From positions 2,473,001 to 2,537,000 of the forward strand of contig NZ_CP121445.1 in NCBI RefSeq assembly GCF_029689925.1: a stretch of DNA of 64,000 nucleotides, written 5' to 3'. This stretch comes from Anaerocolumna sp. AGMB13025. GTDB taxonomy: Bacteria > Bacillota > Clostridia > Lachnospirales > Lachnospiraceae. Both the position numbers and the translations under genes were made by a program. Below the pieces are notes generated by a model. It saw only the letters and a program-made list of their open reading frames with translations. It was not told the DNA's origin and searched no databases. How positions within the stretch are numbered: the first letter of the stretch is position 1; every line of letters starts with the position of its first letter. Of the stretch, positions 45,948 to 54,205 are shown one piece after another.

Positions 45948-46811
45948 ATGTGCCAGAATCAATTTGATATAACCTATAATGACTTAAATCCAACCATATT
46001 ATTTGCCAGTAAGCAGAAGATGATAACGGATTCCGTATATCATGACCATGATTTTACTGAATTAACTTATATATTATCAGGCAAAGGAAAGTATTTGGTG
46101 GATGGAATTATTTATGACGTTGAAGCCGGAGATTTGATTATCTGTAATCCGGGCATGAAGCATCAGAATATTGTAGTGAATCCCAAAGAACCAACGGTAG
46201 AATTTTTTGCAGGTTTTACGGATTTTCATTTTAAAAATATGCCGCCGAATTCCATCCTGTTAAAAGATGGGGGATTTATTCTTCATACTACGTCTGAAAT
46301 AAAGCAGGATATTTCAAAGCATTGTTATGAGATGTTAGCAGAGAACGAGGCCTGTCAGGCAGGCAAGTACTTTATGTTAAAAGCCCATTTGATCCAGATC
46401 TTATTATTAATGATTCGGGATATCTATGAGACACAGGAGAGCAGCCAAAAAGGTTGTAATTTTGAGTCTTATAACAAGAGCTATGCAGTGAAAAAGATAA
46501 TAAATTATCTAAATGAAAATTATGAAAACAAGATATCTTTAGACCAAATTGCACATAATATGTATCTGAGTCCAGTGTATATTTCCAAGATTTTTAAAGA
46601 AGAGACAGGAGAGTCGCCCATTAATTATCTTATTAAAATCAGGCTGGAAAAGGCAAGGGATATATTACTTACATCAGAGGGCGGTAGTATTAAGAGCATA
46701 GCCAACAGTGTAGGCTATGAGGATGTATACCATTTCAGCAAGTTATTTAAAAAGTATTATGGTATTTCGCCCCTTTATTATAAGAAGATTGCATTGGAAA
46801 AGCACGCCTGA
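45948..46811 (+). CDS. AraC family transcriptional regulator
   Basis: A 287-residue regulator. The N-terminal cupin-like domain includes HDHDFTELTYILSGKGKY and DLIICNPGMKHQN, typical of sugar-sensing AraC proteins. The C-terminal domain has LDQIAHNMYLSPVYISKIFK and IANSVGYEDVYHFSKLFK, closing with YYGISPLYYKK. AGGAGGAGG selects ATG 45948; the TTG at 45921 is upstream of that site. It is divergent from the ABC exporter pair and might control it. The nitroreductase gene follows 59 bases later. Confidence 0.9.
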   Translation: MCQNQFDITYNDLNPTILFASKQKMITDSVYHDHDFTELTYILSGKGKYLVDGIIYDVEAGDLIICNPGMKHQNIVVNPKEPTVEFFAGFTDFHFKNMPPNSILLKDGGFILHTTSEIKQDISKHCYEMLAENEACQAGKYFMLKAHLIQILLLMIRDIYETQESSQKGCNFESYNKSYAVKKIINYLNENYENKISLDQIAHNMYLSPVYISKIFKEETGESPINYLIKIRLEKARDILLTSEGGSIKSIANSVGYEDVYHFSKLFKKYYGISPLYYKKIALEKHA

Positions 46812-46870
46812 ACCAAGCTATTGTCGAGTAGTCTAAAGATATGTATGTGTATCTGGAAGTGGAGTGTGTT

Positions 46871-47650
46871 ATGAATTTATATGAAGCAATATTTGTCAGG
46901 AAAACAGTAAGAAAATTCAAGATGGAACCCCTTGATCAGACCTTACTGAACGGAATAAAGAGTTTCGCAGAAAGTATCCCAATGTTATTTGAGGGTATTG
47001 CTGTTGAATATAGATGGATGGAAAATTCCGATATAAAGAAGTATTTTAATGGTTCATTGACTCATAAAGCGCCTTATTATCTTGCCTTGTATTCTGAAAA
47101 CATACAGGGTTTTCAGATGAACGCCGGTTATCTGATGCAGCAGGTATCCTTGTATCTTACGGCTAAGGGCTTAGGTTCCTGCTACCTTGGCATGTTAAAG
47201 CCCAAGAAAGGGAAGACAGAAGTAAAACCGGATGGTGCCAAAGTAGAGTATGTAATCGCACTTGCATTCGGAAAAGCAGAGAATGAAGTATACCGTACTT
47301 CTGAGAAGGCAAAACGACTGCCCCTGAATGACATTGCAATATTTAAAAGTGAAGTAAATAAGAATATAAAAACCATAATCCAGGCAGCCAGACTAGCCCC
47401 TTCGAGTATGAACAGCCAACCCTGGAGGCTTGTGGTTTATGATAGCCGGATTCATATATTTTGTAAAAAGAACATATTTTTAAGCGGAGTTTTAAATGAA
47501 GCCAAATTAGTGGATATCGGAATTTGTCTCGCTCATATACTGGTAACCGCAGAAGAACTATGGGTTGATGTTAAGACGGTTCATGTGGATAATATCAGCA
47601 GTATTGCGTTTAAAAAGAATGATTATGTGATTAGCGTCAAAGTGTTTTAA
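46871..47650 (+). CDS. Nitroreductase family protein
   Basis: A 259-residue flavoprotein with the nitroreductase pattern: MNLYEAIFVRKTVRKF at the start (Arg and Lys for FMN phosphate), a central hydrophobic helix MQQVSLYLTAKGLGSCYLG, and a second Arg/Pro-Ser segment LAPSSMNSQPWRLVV that is normally near the N-terminus. This order suggests a two-lobed or duplicated form, as in the larger NADPH-dependent nitroreductases of clostridia. GTGGAGTG precedes the ATG at 46871. The substrate is unknown. Confidence 0.85.
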   Translation: MNLYEAIFVRKTVRKFKMEPLDQTLLNGIKSFAESIPMLFEGIAVEYRWMENSDIKKYFNGSLTHKAPYYLALYSENIQGFQMNAGYLMQQVSLYLTAKGLGSCYLGMLKPKKGKTEVKPDGAKVEYVIALAFGKAENEVYRTSEKAKRLPLNDIAIFKSEVNKNIKTIIQAARLAPSSMNSQPWRLVVYDSRIHIFCKKNIFLSGVLNEAKLVDIGICLAHILVTAEELWVDVKTVHVDNISSIAFKKNDYVISVKVF

Positions 47651-47691
47651 TTTGATGAAAAAAATATATTAAATAAATAATTAAAAAAGTA

Positions 47692-47720
47692 TTGACAAAG
47701 CAGATAAATTATATTATACT
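47692..47720 (+). promoter_or_regulatory. tRNA-Gly promoter
   Basis: TTGACA (47692-47697) and TATACT (47715-47720), spacer 17. Confidence 0.85.
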
Positions 47721-47765
47721 ATGTCATGTGCTTGAGAGAAATACAAAACAAAAAACACATGATAT

Positions 47766-47837
47766 GCGCGAGTGGCTCAGTGGTGGAGTATCGCCTTGCC
47801 AAGGCGAGGGTCGCGGGTTCGAATCCCGTCTCGCGCT
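47766..47837 (+). tRNA. tRNA-Gly (GCC)
   Basis: A 72-nt cloverleaf: acceptor GCGCGAG/CTCGCGC, D-arm with GGCTCAGTGGT, anticodon stem TCGCC/GGCGA enclosing loop TTGCCAA with anticodon GCC at 47798-47800, and T-arm GCGGGTTCGAATCCCGT. No encoded CCA. Its 3' half is the source of four downstream partial copies, marking it as an integration target. Confidence 0.95.
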
Positions 47838-47842
47838 TAATA

Positions 47843-47879
47843 GAAAAAAGGATTCTTCGTTAGAAGAGTCCTTTTTTCT
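47843..47879 (+). terminator. Terminator after tRNA-Gly
   Basis: AAAAAAGGA and CTTC pair with GAAG and TCCTTTTTT, ending in a T-run directly after the tRNA. Confidence 0.85.
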
Positions 47880-47905
47880 ATTCAAATACCAGACAAGAAG
47901 TGATC

Positions 47906-48171
47906 TCATACGAAAATAGACTTAAGGAGAATGTTGGTTGTCAGTTTTGAAATCGGCACATGGATGATAGAATGCTCTATGTAATATCTATTCCAGTGTT
48001 TATCATCTCGATTGACAGTTTTGATATTTAGGCTCTTATCCTTTAGACGTTCTGCTATCCATTGTGGGAACAATTCATTTAAGGTCAAAATCCACCTCTT
48101 CGAGGTGGATTTTGCATTGTCATGATGTATTTTACCTATCTTTTCTATCTCGGTGGGTATTTCTCCACTCT
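47906..48171 (-). pseudogene. Tyrosine recombinase (integrase) N-terminal remnant
   Basis: A reading frame on the minus strand encodes about 88 residues between stops, including LTLNELFPQWIAERLKDKS, DDKHWNRYYI and PISKLTTNIL. The spacing of the LFPQW, W-NRYY and P-I-LT motifs matches the arm- and core-binding domains of Tn916-like clostridial integrases (family knowledge). The catalytic domain with the Arg-His-Arg-Tyr residues is missing; the frame ends about 70 bases from the tRNA. It points toward the tRNA, as integrases next to attachment sites usually do. No plausible upstream start survives. Confidence 0.75.
48087..48114. terminator. Hairpin inside the integrase remnant
   Basis: AAAATCCACCTC and GAGGTGGATTTT form a perfect 12-bp stem with a TTC loop. 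It lies inside the remnant reading frame and may be an inserted terminator. Confidence 0.7.
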
Positions 48172-48229
48172 AATTTTAGTGCCTTTTAGAGCCAATAAAT
48201 GAATTTAATTAATTATAATTAATAGGAAA

Positions 48230-48282
48230 GTATACACTTTTTGAGGAAGTGTATAGAATACACTTTAATGATTAGTGTATAC
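48230..48282. repeat. Clustered GTATACACTT-type repeats
   Basis: GTATACACTT at 48230, AAGTGTATA at 48247, ATACACTTTA at about 48258 and GTGTATAC at 48275 form alternating inverted copies. They look like binding sites for a regulator or recombination accessory protein, placed between the integrase remnant and the first cargo gene. Confidence 0.6.
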
Positions 48283-48411
48283 AGGATATTGGTAAATTTA
48301 GTTTATTTATTTTATTTAATGTGATATTATATTTTTGGAATTAAAAGAGTTCGCTGTTGTTATCACGTACGAACGAACGATTATTTATATTAGGTAATAA
48401 AGGGGAGTAAA

Positions 48412-49401
48412 ATGAATAAAAAGGTATTATTATCAATTATTGCGGTTTGCTTTATCCTTGCGGGATGTACGAATAAGGAAATAACTCAGCCAATTAGGCA
48501 AACATCACCTGACGCAACCATAACAGAAGGTACAACTCCTTCTGAAACCACTGCAGCAGCTTCTCCAACTATGGCTAACAGTTCCACTTCAGAGGAAAAA
48601 TTAAAGTCTATTCTTTTAAAATACACTTCAGACCAAATTGTTTTCATTCAGAGCTTTACTACTGGAGATAATCAAAATGCCGCGTTTGCAATGGCAGGAA
48701 GTGACGTTTGGTTTATCACAGATTCTGATGCTCTGAAATTGAAAAGTAATATCATGTATTTATCAGACAACCCGTCTTATGCACCTTGTCTTTGGACAGT
48801 AGAGGGCACAATAATATTCAAATGCGAAGAAGTTCCCGGAGGCAGCAGTACAATATCTCATGCTTGGTATGTAAAAGACGGAAAACCCATTGAACTTCCC
48901 AACACGGGTATGGGCCTTTCTTACCTCGGAAATGGTGAATTTACGACAATAGGCGAAGATTTTGATTTGAATTTTACGGATGGGATAGGAGCAGGGCATA
49001 CCTATAAGCCCTACTACCTTTATTGGACTACTGACGGTCTGAAAGAATATGGCGGGCTAAAAATAACGCAGCAACAGCTATTAAAAGTGAAAGGTGCCCA
49101 GGCAGTCATTGATGCAATTACCAAATCCGACAATACTATTGACGAAATATATTATCGTGACAACAATATAATAAATATTAATTATCATTCTGGCGATAGA
49201 CAAAATGGTGATTTTAATAATGTAACACTGGCATACAAAAATAATACCGTTACTCCCATTTTAGCTTATACAGATTCAATTAGCTCTAAAGCCGAGAGTT
49301 TTAATAATAAAAATCTAAATAATTATTCTTATGGCGGTATTTATCAGGCAGCATTTTTCTTAAAAATAGCAACTTATCCGGAAAAAGTTCCGATGAATTA
49401 G
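48412..49401 (+). CDS. Hypothetical lipoprotein, cargo of unit 1
   Basis: A 329-residue lipoprotein. The signal peptide ends in lipobox ILAGC with Cys20, followed by a Thr/Ser/Pro linker to about residue 60. The rest is probably a beta-rich extracellular domain with many Asn, Tyr and Gly residues. No family recognised. AAAGGGGAG precedes the ATG. It is the only intact gene between the tRNA-Gly and the first partial tRNA copy. Confidence 0.75.
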   Translation: MNKKVLLSIIAVCFILAGCTNKEITQPIRQTSPDATITEGTTPSETTAAASPTMANSSTSEEKLKSILLKYTSDQIVFIQSFTTGDNQNAAFAMAGSDVWFITDSDALKLKSNIMYLSDNPSYAPCLWTVEGTIIFKCEEVPGGSSTISHAWYVKDGKPIELPNTGMGLSYLGNGEFTTIGEDFDLNFTDGIGAGHTYKPYYLYWTTDGLKEYGGLKITQQQLLKVKGAQAVIDAITKSDNTIDEIYYRDNNIININYHSGDRQNGDFNNVTLAYKNNTVTPILAYTDSISSKAESFNNKNLNNYSYGGIYQAAFFLKIATYPEKVPMN

Positions 49402-49859
49402 GAAATATGCCGTAGATTTTTTCGAGTTATCGGGAGTTGAGTGCTTCGCTTTTTCACAACTGCGTACGAAAAACCAGACAGACTTTTAATAATTAAGTTA
49501 TAATTCAGAGCATAAAAATATGTGCACTATTATGTGCACATAAATCAGAAGTGGATGAACCCCCTTTCTTTTTAGTATTTGTAGGATAGGATTTTGGTTC
49601 GAATCCCGTCTCGCGCTTACGAAATCCCTTGATTTTTAAGAGATTTTTTGTTGCACTGATATGTGTACTACTTTTTTACATTCTTTTTGTTGCCCTTTTT
49701 CATAGCTTCATTCATGATATTAAGTTTTCTCGGATGAAATGCCTCGCACTACAGAATTACTTCCCTGATATGATTATTTTATCTGCTCATGTAATTATTT
49801 TTATCAATGTGGTATTATGATTTTATAGTTTACGAATTTGAATTTAGCGAGGAATACAT
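49402..49859. other. Intergenic region containing tRNA 3'-end copy 1
   Basis: No gene accepted here. It holds the repeat block described separately. A hydrophobic reading frame at 49629-49820 starts with TTG inside the repeat, has no ribosome site and is not supported. Confidence 0.5.
49514..49649. repeat. tRNA-Gly 3'-end copy 1 with element end
   Basis: The 20 bases GGTTCGAATCCCGTCTCGCG at 49596-49615 are identical to the tRNA-Gly T-arm and acceptor end; CTTA follows, also as in the tRNA. The preceding 80 or so bases, with boxes TATGTGCAC at about 49519 and 49531, recur at copies 2 and 3. A small terminator (AAATCCCTT ... AAGAGATTT) follows at 49622-49649. I read it as a displaced attachment site. 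Confidence 0.85.
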
Positions 49860-50567
49860 ATGGGAAGAATTGTAGCCATAGCTGGTGGAGATTTACAATC
49901 GAACAATGCAATTAATAAATATATGGTGAAAATGGTAAAGAAAACAAAAAAGAATTTTTTGTTTATTGGAACTGCCAGCGGCGATGCAGAAGGATATATT
50001 GATACTATTAACGTTGCCTTCGGATGTTTAAATTGTGAGATTAAATCCTTATGTTTAACTACTCAAAAATATACAGAGAGTGAAATTGATGCATTATTAG
50101 CATGGGCTGACATTATCTATGTTGGTGGTGGTAATACGTTTTCTATGATGGAAATATGGAGAAAACATGGCGTAGATAGGAAATTAAAAGAAATCTACCA
50201 GAAGGATACTGCTATTTTAGCAGGTATAAGTGCAGGAGCAATGTGTTGGTTTAATTGTGGTCACAGCGACAGTGAAATTTTCTGGGTAAATAATGGAGTT
50301 GGATATGGCTGGGTAAATGATTTGTTAGATATGCATTGTTTTGTATATTGTCCTCATTATGAAGAAAGAAAAGGTAATTTTGATGAAATGTTGAAAGAAA
50401 AAACTGTACCAGGTTTGGCAATGGAGTCAGATACAGCATTTGTAGAAGAAAATGGAGCAATTTACTTTATAAAAAGTAATGAATCAGCAAATGCATATTT
50501 GATGAGATACATTGATGAAAGATTCGAAAAAATACAACTCGAAATACAGGTTGTTAGCATAGAATAA
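49860..50567 (+). CDS. Peptidase S51 family protein (peptidase E-like)
   Basis: A 235-residue serine peptidase-like protein. The nucleophile Ser lies in GISAGAMCW, following the conserved GGGNTFSM motif of the S51 family (dipeptidase E, cyanophycinase). The His of the triad is probably in CPHYEERKGNFDE. It may cleave Asp-containing dipeptides, or cyanophycin-like polymer ends. GAGG precedes the ATG. First gene of cargo unit 2. Confidence 0.88.
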   Translation: MGRIVAIAGGDLQSNNAINKYMVKMVKKTKKNFLFIGTASGDAEGYIDTINVAFGCLNCEIKSLCLTTQKYTESEIDALLAWADIIYVGGGNTFSMMEIWRKHGVDRKLKEIYQKDTAILAGISAGAMCWFNCGHSDSEIFWVNNGVGYGWVNDLLDMHCFVYCPHYEERKGNFDEMLKEKTVPGLAMESDTAFVEENGAIYFIKSNESANAYLMRYIDERFEKIQLEIQVVSIE

Positions 50568-50616
50568 GAGAATTGAATAAAATGCACCATCAGCTAATAT
50601 GAAAGTAGGTAATGCT

Positions 50617-51117
50617 ATGAAGAAATTGATTATAACCTTAATTTTTTTCATACTAATAAATTTTTATGGATGTTCTAAAATTAAACCGGAAGATGATAAT
50701 ACAAAGCCAGATATTAATAACTTATTTACAGATGGCCAAGAGATAGATTTTATTACAACAATGAGAGTAGATACTGTTTATACATTAGATACAGAAGATC
50801 TTATAAATGAATTAATGAAGTTACTTGAAGATAATACATATACGGAAATTGATAATCTGTCCATTAATAAAAATGAGAATACTGAGATTACTGGCTCTAG
50901 ATCAAACGGAGTTACCATAACATTACATGATAAAGATGGTTTTAAAAGAGAACTAGATATGTATTCGGAACTAGAAGTAAATTATATTGATTATACTGAA
51001 ATATATGAGAAACCATATGAGGAGGTAACAATTAGTTATACTGCTGAAAAAAATATATGGTATGATGTGTTGATTCTCATGTTAAAAGGAACGTATAAAG
51101 ATCTAAATACAAAATAA
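50617..51117 (+). CDS. Small hypothetical lipoprotein
   Basis: A 166-residue lipoprotein starting MKKLIITLIFFILINFYGC, with Cys19 in a relaxed lipobox FYGC. The rest is acidic, with many Asn, Glu and Thr residues and a pattern of short beta strands. GTAGGT precedes the ATG at 50617; another ATG at 50599 is in frame but has no ribosome site. No family recognised. It lies 49 bases after the peptidase gene. Confidence 0.65.
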   Translation: MKKLIITLIFFILINFYGCSKIKPEDDNTKPDINNLFTDGQEIDFITTMRVDTVYTLDTEDLINELMKLLEDNTYTEIDNLSINKNENTEITGSRSNGVTITLHDKDGFKRELDMYSELEVNYIDYTEIYEKPYEEVTISYTAEKNIWYDVLILMLKGTYKDLNTK

Positions 51118-51365
51118 TATAATGGTTCAATTGTCAAGACACAATTTTTAATAATTATAATGAACCAGATTGTGTGTAATCTTTATTGGAATATGTTGTA
51201 ATCAATAAAATTAGATGATAAAATAATTGTTAAATACACAAATCAAATTTACCTATTTTTTGAAACTATGCTTTTTATAATTGGTAGCAAGTGCTACTTG
51301 CAAATCAAAATTTGTTGAAGAAAATAAATCAAAAAATTCATTTAATCTTCGAGAGGCGGTGTTAA

Positions 51366-51773
51366 ATGCGATTTGAATTTAATAGTGAAATAAAACAACT
51401 GGAAGGAAAAATAAAATGGAGCGTATTTTACTTTCCATATTCGGCTATTGAGCATTTCGGTTCAAAAGGAAAGATTCCTGTTTCAATCACTGTTGACGGA
51501 CATATATTTGAACACATGCTTCTACCATCGAAAAATGGACATTATTTAGTTTATAATGAATTTATTAGACGAGCCGTTGGTAAAAAGCTTGGAGAAAGTG
51601 TTTATGTGACACTTGAAAAAGATAATAGAAAACGAGAGTTTATAACACCCTCATATATAGAAGTTTATTTAAAAAGTGCAGGCGTTTTAGACATATTTCT
51701 TGAACGCCCTGATTATGAAAAGCGGGAGCAAGTAAACCAAATTGAACTTGCAAAAAAAGAAGAAACAAAATAA
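51366..51773 (+). CDS. DUF1905 domain protein
   Basis: A 135-residue protein. Residues 3-90 match the DUF1905 pattern: FNSEIKQLEGKIKWSVFYFPY, GSKGKIPVSITVDGHIFEHMLLP, and a hydrophobic strand GESVYVTLEKD. The family is a small beta-barrel found alone or fused to YdeI-like domains; its role is unknown. The C-terminal tail is charged (YEKREQVNQIELAKKEE). AGGCGG precedes the ATG. Confidence 0.78.
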   Translation: MRFEFNSEIKQLEGKIKWSVFYFPYSAIEHFGSKGKIPVSITVDGHIFEHMLLPSKNGHYLVYNEFIRRAVGKKLGESVYVTLEKDNRKREFITPSYIEVYLKSAGVLDIFLERPDYEKREQVNQIELAKKEETK

Positions 51774-51860
51774 ATAGGATAAATACTTTGATTAAGCGAT
51801 TGAATGAGAAAAACAATAAGCATATAGAAAATAGAGGAATGTAAAATGGAGGAATGTAAA

Positions 51861-52082
51861 ATGGCAAATGTAGAACTAATTAAAATCATTGAGAAATTTT
51901 CACAATCTGGATGGGACTTGATTGACGTGCCATCTAAAAAATGGTTGGCAGACAACAAGGCATCAAATGCAACTGCTGAATTAATAAAAGCAGTTGAACA
52001 GGCAGACAAGGAATGTGGTAGTTGTGGCTGTGAATTTGACCCGCTGTACAAAAGAGCACTGGAGTTATTGAGTGTACAATAA
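51861..52082 (+). CDS. Small hypothetical protein with CGSCGCEFDP motif
   Basis: A 73-residue protein, amphipathic helices with a C-terminal CGSCGCEFDPLYKRALELL segment that could bind a metal. GGAGG precedes the ATG at 51861; the ribosome site and its surroundings are duplicated as two 15-base units (GAGGAATGTAAAATG), giving an alternative start at 51846. No family recognised. It lies 87 bases after the DUF1905 gene. Confidence 0.55.
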   Translation: MANVELIKIIEKFSQSGWDLIDVPSKKWLADNKASNATAELIKAVEQADKECGSCGCEFDPLYKRALELLSVQ

Positions 52083-52189
52083 GCTTAATATGTGGTCTCA
52101 CAGCTATGAAATAACAAAATTTTTTATTTCTAGATTTTTGAAATTGGCATGGTTATAAAACAATAACCATATCAGAAGAGGAGACTATA

Positions 52190-52570
52190 ATGAAAACAAA
52201 AAACATATTGATGTATAAAGTAATCACGTATTTATTATTGTTTCTTTTTGTGGCATGCATATCATTTCATTTAGCTATATATGGAGTACAATATGTACAA
52301 GAGATTCAAGATTCGCAGTTAGCTTCTATAAATCATGAATACAACAATTCTGGTGATGGCAACAACAAATCAATAATCCATAAATTAATTAGTAATAATA
52401 TGAATCGTATTAAAGTAATTAATAAGTCTGGATTACTATTTTTTTTATTAGGGACATTTAACATAATACGTTCCATACAGATTAGTAAATTCTATATCTA
52501 TGAGCATGACTCTTTTTCTAAAATATATGCAAGGTCTTTAGTAGCTCAAAAAATCCGTTTAAATAATTGA
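52190..52570 (+). CDS. Small membrane protein, hypothetical
   Basis: A 126-residue protein with two hydrophobic segments (about 9-33 and 82-98) and a polar middle. GAGGAG precedes the ATG. No family recognised. Cargo unit 2. Confidence 0.55.
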   Translation: MKTKNILMYKVITYLLLFLFVACISFHLAIYGVQYVQEIQDSQLASINHEYNNSGDGNNKSIIHKLISNNMNRIKVINKSGLLFFLLGTFNIIRSIQISKFYIYEHDSFSKIYARSLVAQKIRLNN

Positions 52571-52639
52571 ATCTTTTTACATGGAAATCAAAATTGACAT
52601 TTTAAGGTGTCTTTTTTTACTATGTTAAAAGGAGATTTG

Positions 52640-53014
52640 ATGAAAAATAGAATATATAAAAGAATTAAGCAATTTTTTTTAATGCTTTCTATTAGCATGA
52701 CTTTATTCTTAGGACCTGTTGCCGGAAATGAAGTAAGTAAAATGCTACAAAGCATGGATGAAAGAAATGCATTGACAAAAGAAATAAATGAAGCTGAGAA
52801 CGAAGAAAATAGTGGTGATAAACTCAAGCGAAAAAATACTCAGATCAAAGTGATAAAAAAGTTTATCTCAATCATTTGGCTCATAATTTTTAGCTATAAA
52901 GTATTTGCACTCTTATGTGCACATAAATCAGAAGTGGATGAACCCCTTTCTTTTCAGTATTTGAATGATAGGATTATGGTTCGAATCCCGTCTCGCGATT
53001 ACGAAATCCCTTGA
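52640..53014 (+). CDS. Short membrane protein whose end is made from the att repeat
   Basis: A 124-residue reading frame beginning MKNRIYKRIKQFFLMLSISM, with hydrophobic segments at about 11-30 and 78-95. AAAAGGAGATTTG precedes the ATG. From about residue 92 the code runs into the repeat block shared with copies 1 and 3 (HKSEVDEPLSFQYL...), reads through the tRNA 3'-end copy (RIPSRDYEIP) and stops in its terminator. I infer that integration truncated the original gene and supplied a new tail. Confidence 0.5.
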   Translation: MKNRIYKRIKQFFLMLSISMTLFLGPVAGNEVSKMLQSMDERNALTKEINEAENEENSGDKLKRKNTQIKVIKKFISIIWLIIFSYKVFALLCAHKSEVDEPLSFQYLNDRIMVRIPSRDYEIP

Positions 53015-53032
53015 TTTTCAAGGGATTTTTTT
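52897..53032. repeat. tRNA-Gly 3'-end copy 2 with element end
   Basis: GGTTCGAATCCCGTCTCGCG at 52979-52998 repeats the tRNA end. The preceding block from about 52897 matches copies 1 and 3, including TTATGTGCAC, CAGAAGTGGATGAACCCC and TCAGTATTTG. The downstream flank ACGAAATCCCTTGATTTT, a terminator stem, is shared with copy 1 and similarity continues further. Confidence 0.85.
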
Positions 53033-53277
53033 TACACACGATTTGTGAACTTCTTTTTCTTGTCTTTATTAAGAACTCTATTCATGATATCCCGGTTTTC
53101 TTGTTCTGTATTTGGGTTAATCACCAATTAGAAAGTGTAGAATCTGCACATAAGTGATGGAGTGCATACTGTTCATTGGATAATTATGTTTATGATTTAA
53201 ATTATATGTGATACAATTGTCTGGAATATAAAAATAGATTTTTAATTTTCAGCTTCATTTGAAACGAGGTATTTATA

Positions 53278-54126
53278 ATGCAAAAAATCAAGTATCTATA
53301 TAACCCTATAACTGCTACACCATTCAGAGATGACAGTACCTATATTGAGATTATACCTTGTCAGAGCTTAAGGCCTTATATCAAATGCTTTTGGGGAACT
53401 AAGAAGCCAGTCATTAACATAAAAAAAGATATAATAACGAATGAATTGATTATACCTGATACCTGTATGGATATTATTTTTCATGTAAATTATACTGATA
53501 ATAAGATAAATAGCAGATTTATTGGAATAAACAATGAAGCTTTTATGGCTGCCACTCAATACGATAAAGAGGAAAAAACTTCAATTTTTGCTATTAGATT
53601 TTATGCATGGACTGCTATATTATTTTCTGATGAAGCTATGACTGGTGTGAGGAATAGTATATTTGATACACAGCAACATTTTTCAAAAATAAAATCAGCC
53701 ATGGAACCAATCATATTTGATATCTCGACGTTAGATGAACGGGTTAAAATAGCTGAAAAATTACTTCTTGATGAGTTAAATATAAAACGACTTAATCATA
53801 ATTTAGAAACCGCATTATTTTGTATATTTAGAAATAAAGGCAATATTAAAACGACTAAACTTGCAGATGAGGTTTTTATAAGCAGCAGGCAATTAGAACG
53901 TATATTCAATGAATACATAGGTGTTTCCCCCAAACAACTGACCTCATTGGTACGGTATCAGAATATATGGAATGATATTTTATTTAATAAGCATTTTAAT
54001 GTAGCAGATGCTGTTCATCTTTATGGTTATACAGACCAATCACATTTATTACATGATTTTAAAAAATATCATACGCTTTTGCCTAGTGAAGCAAAACGGT
54101 ATGCAATAAGCAAGGCAAATAAATAA
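53278..54126 (+). CDS. AraC-type regulator with DUF6597-like N-terminus
   Basis: A 282-residue regulator. The N-terminal half (YIEIIPCQSLRPYIKCFWG, PDTCMDIIFHV) matches the DUF6597-type domain common upstream of AraC helix-turn-helix modules. The C-terminal half has LADEVFISSRQLERIFNEYI and GVSPKQLTSLVRYQNIW followed by YTDQSHLLHDFKKYHTLLP. ACGAGG precedes the ATG. First gene of unit 3; it may regulate the next gene. Confidence 0.85.
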   Translation: MQKIKYLYNPITATPFRDDSTYIEIIPCQSLRPYIKCFWGTKKPVINIKKDIITNELIIPDTCMDIIFHVNYTDNKINSRFIGINNEAFMAATQYDKEEKTSIFAIRFYAWTAILFSDEAMTGVRNSIFDTQQHFSKIKSAMEPIIFDISTLDERVKIAEKLLLDELNIKRLNHNLETALFCIFRNKGNIKTTKLADEVFISSRQLERIFNEYIGVSPKQLTSLVRYQNIWNDILFNKHFNVADAVHLYGYTDQSHLLHDFKKYHTLLPSEAKRYAISKANK

Positions 54127-54205
54127 TGTCGCAAATTTACAATACGATTTTGTAATTATAATGCATTATAGTAATTATAAAAATGAAATCAGGAAGGGAA
54201 AAAAT

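Noticed and set aside
49629-49820. Hydrophobic 63-residue frame
   Set aside because: TTG start inside the tRNA-copy repeat, no ribosome site, and the first part resembles non-coding sequence after copy 2.
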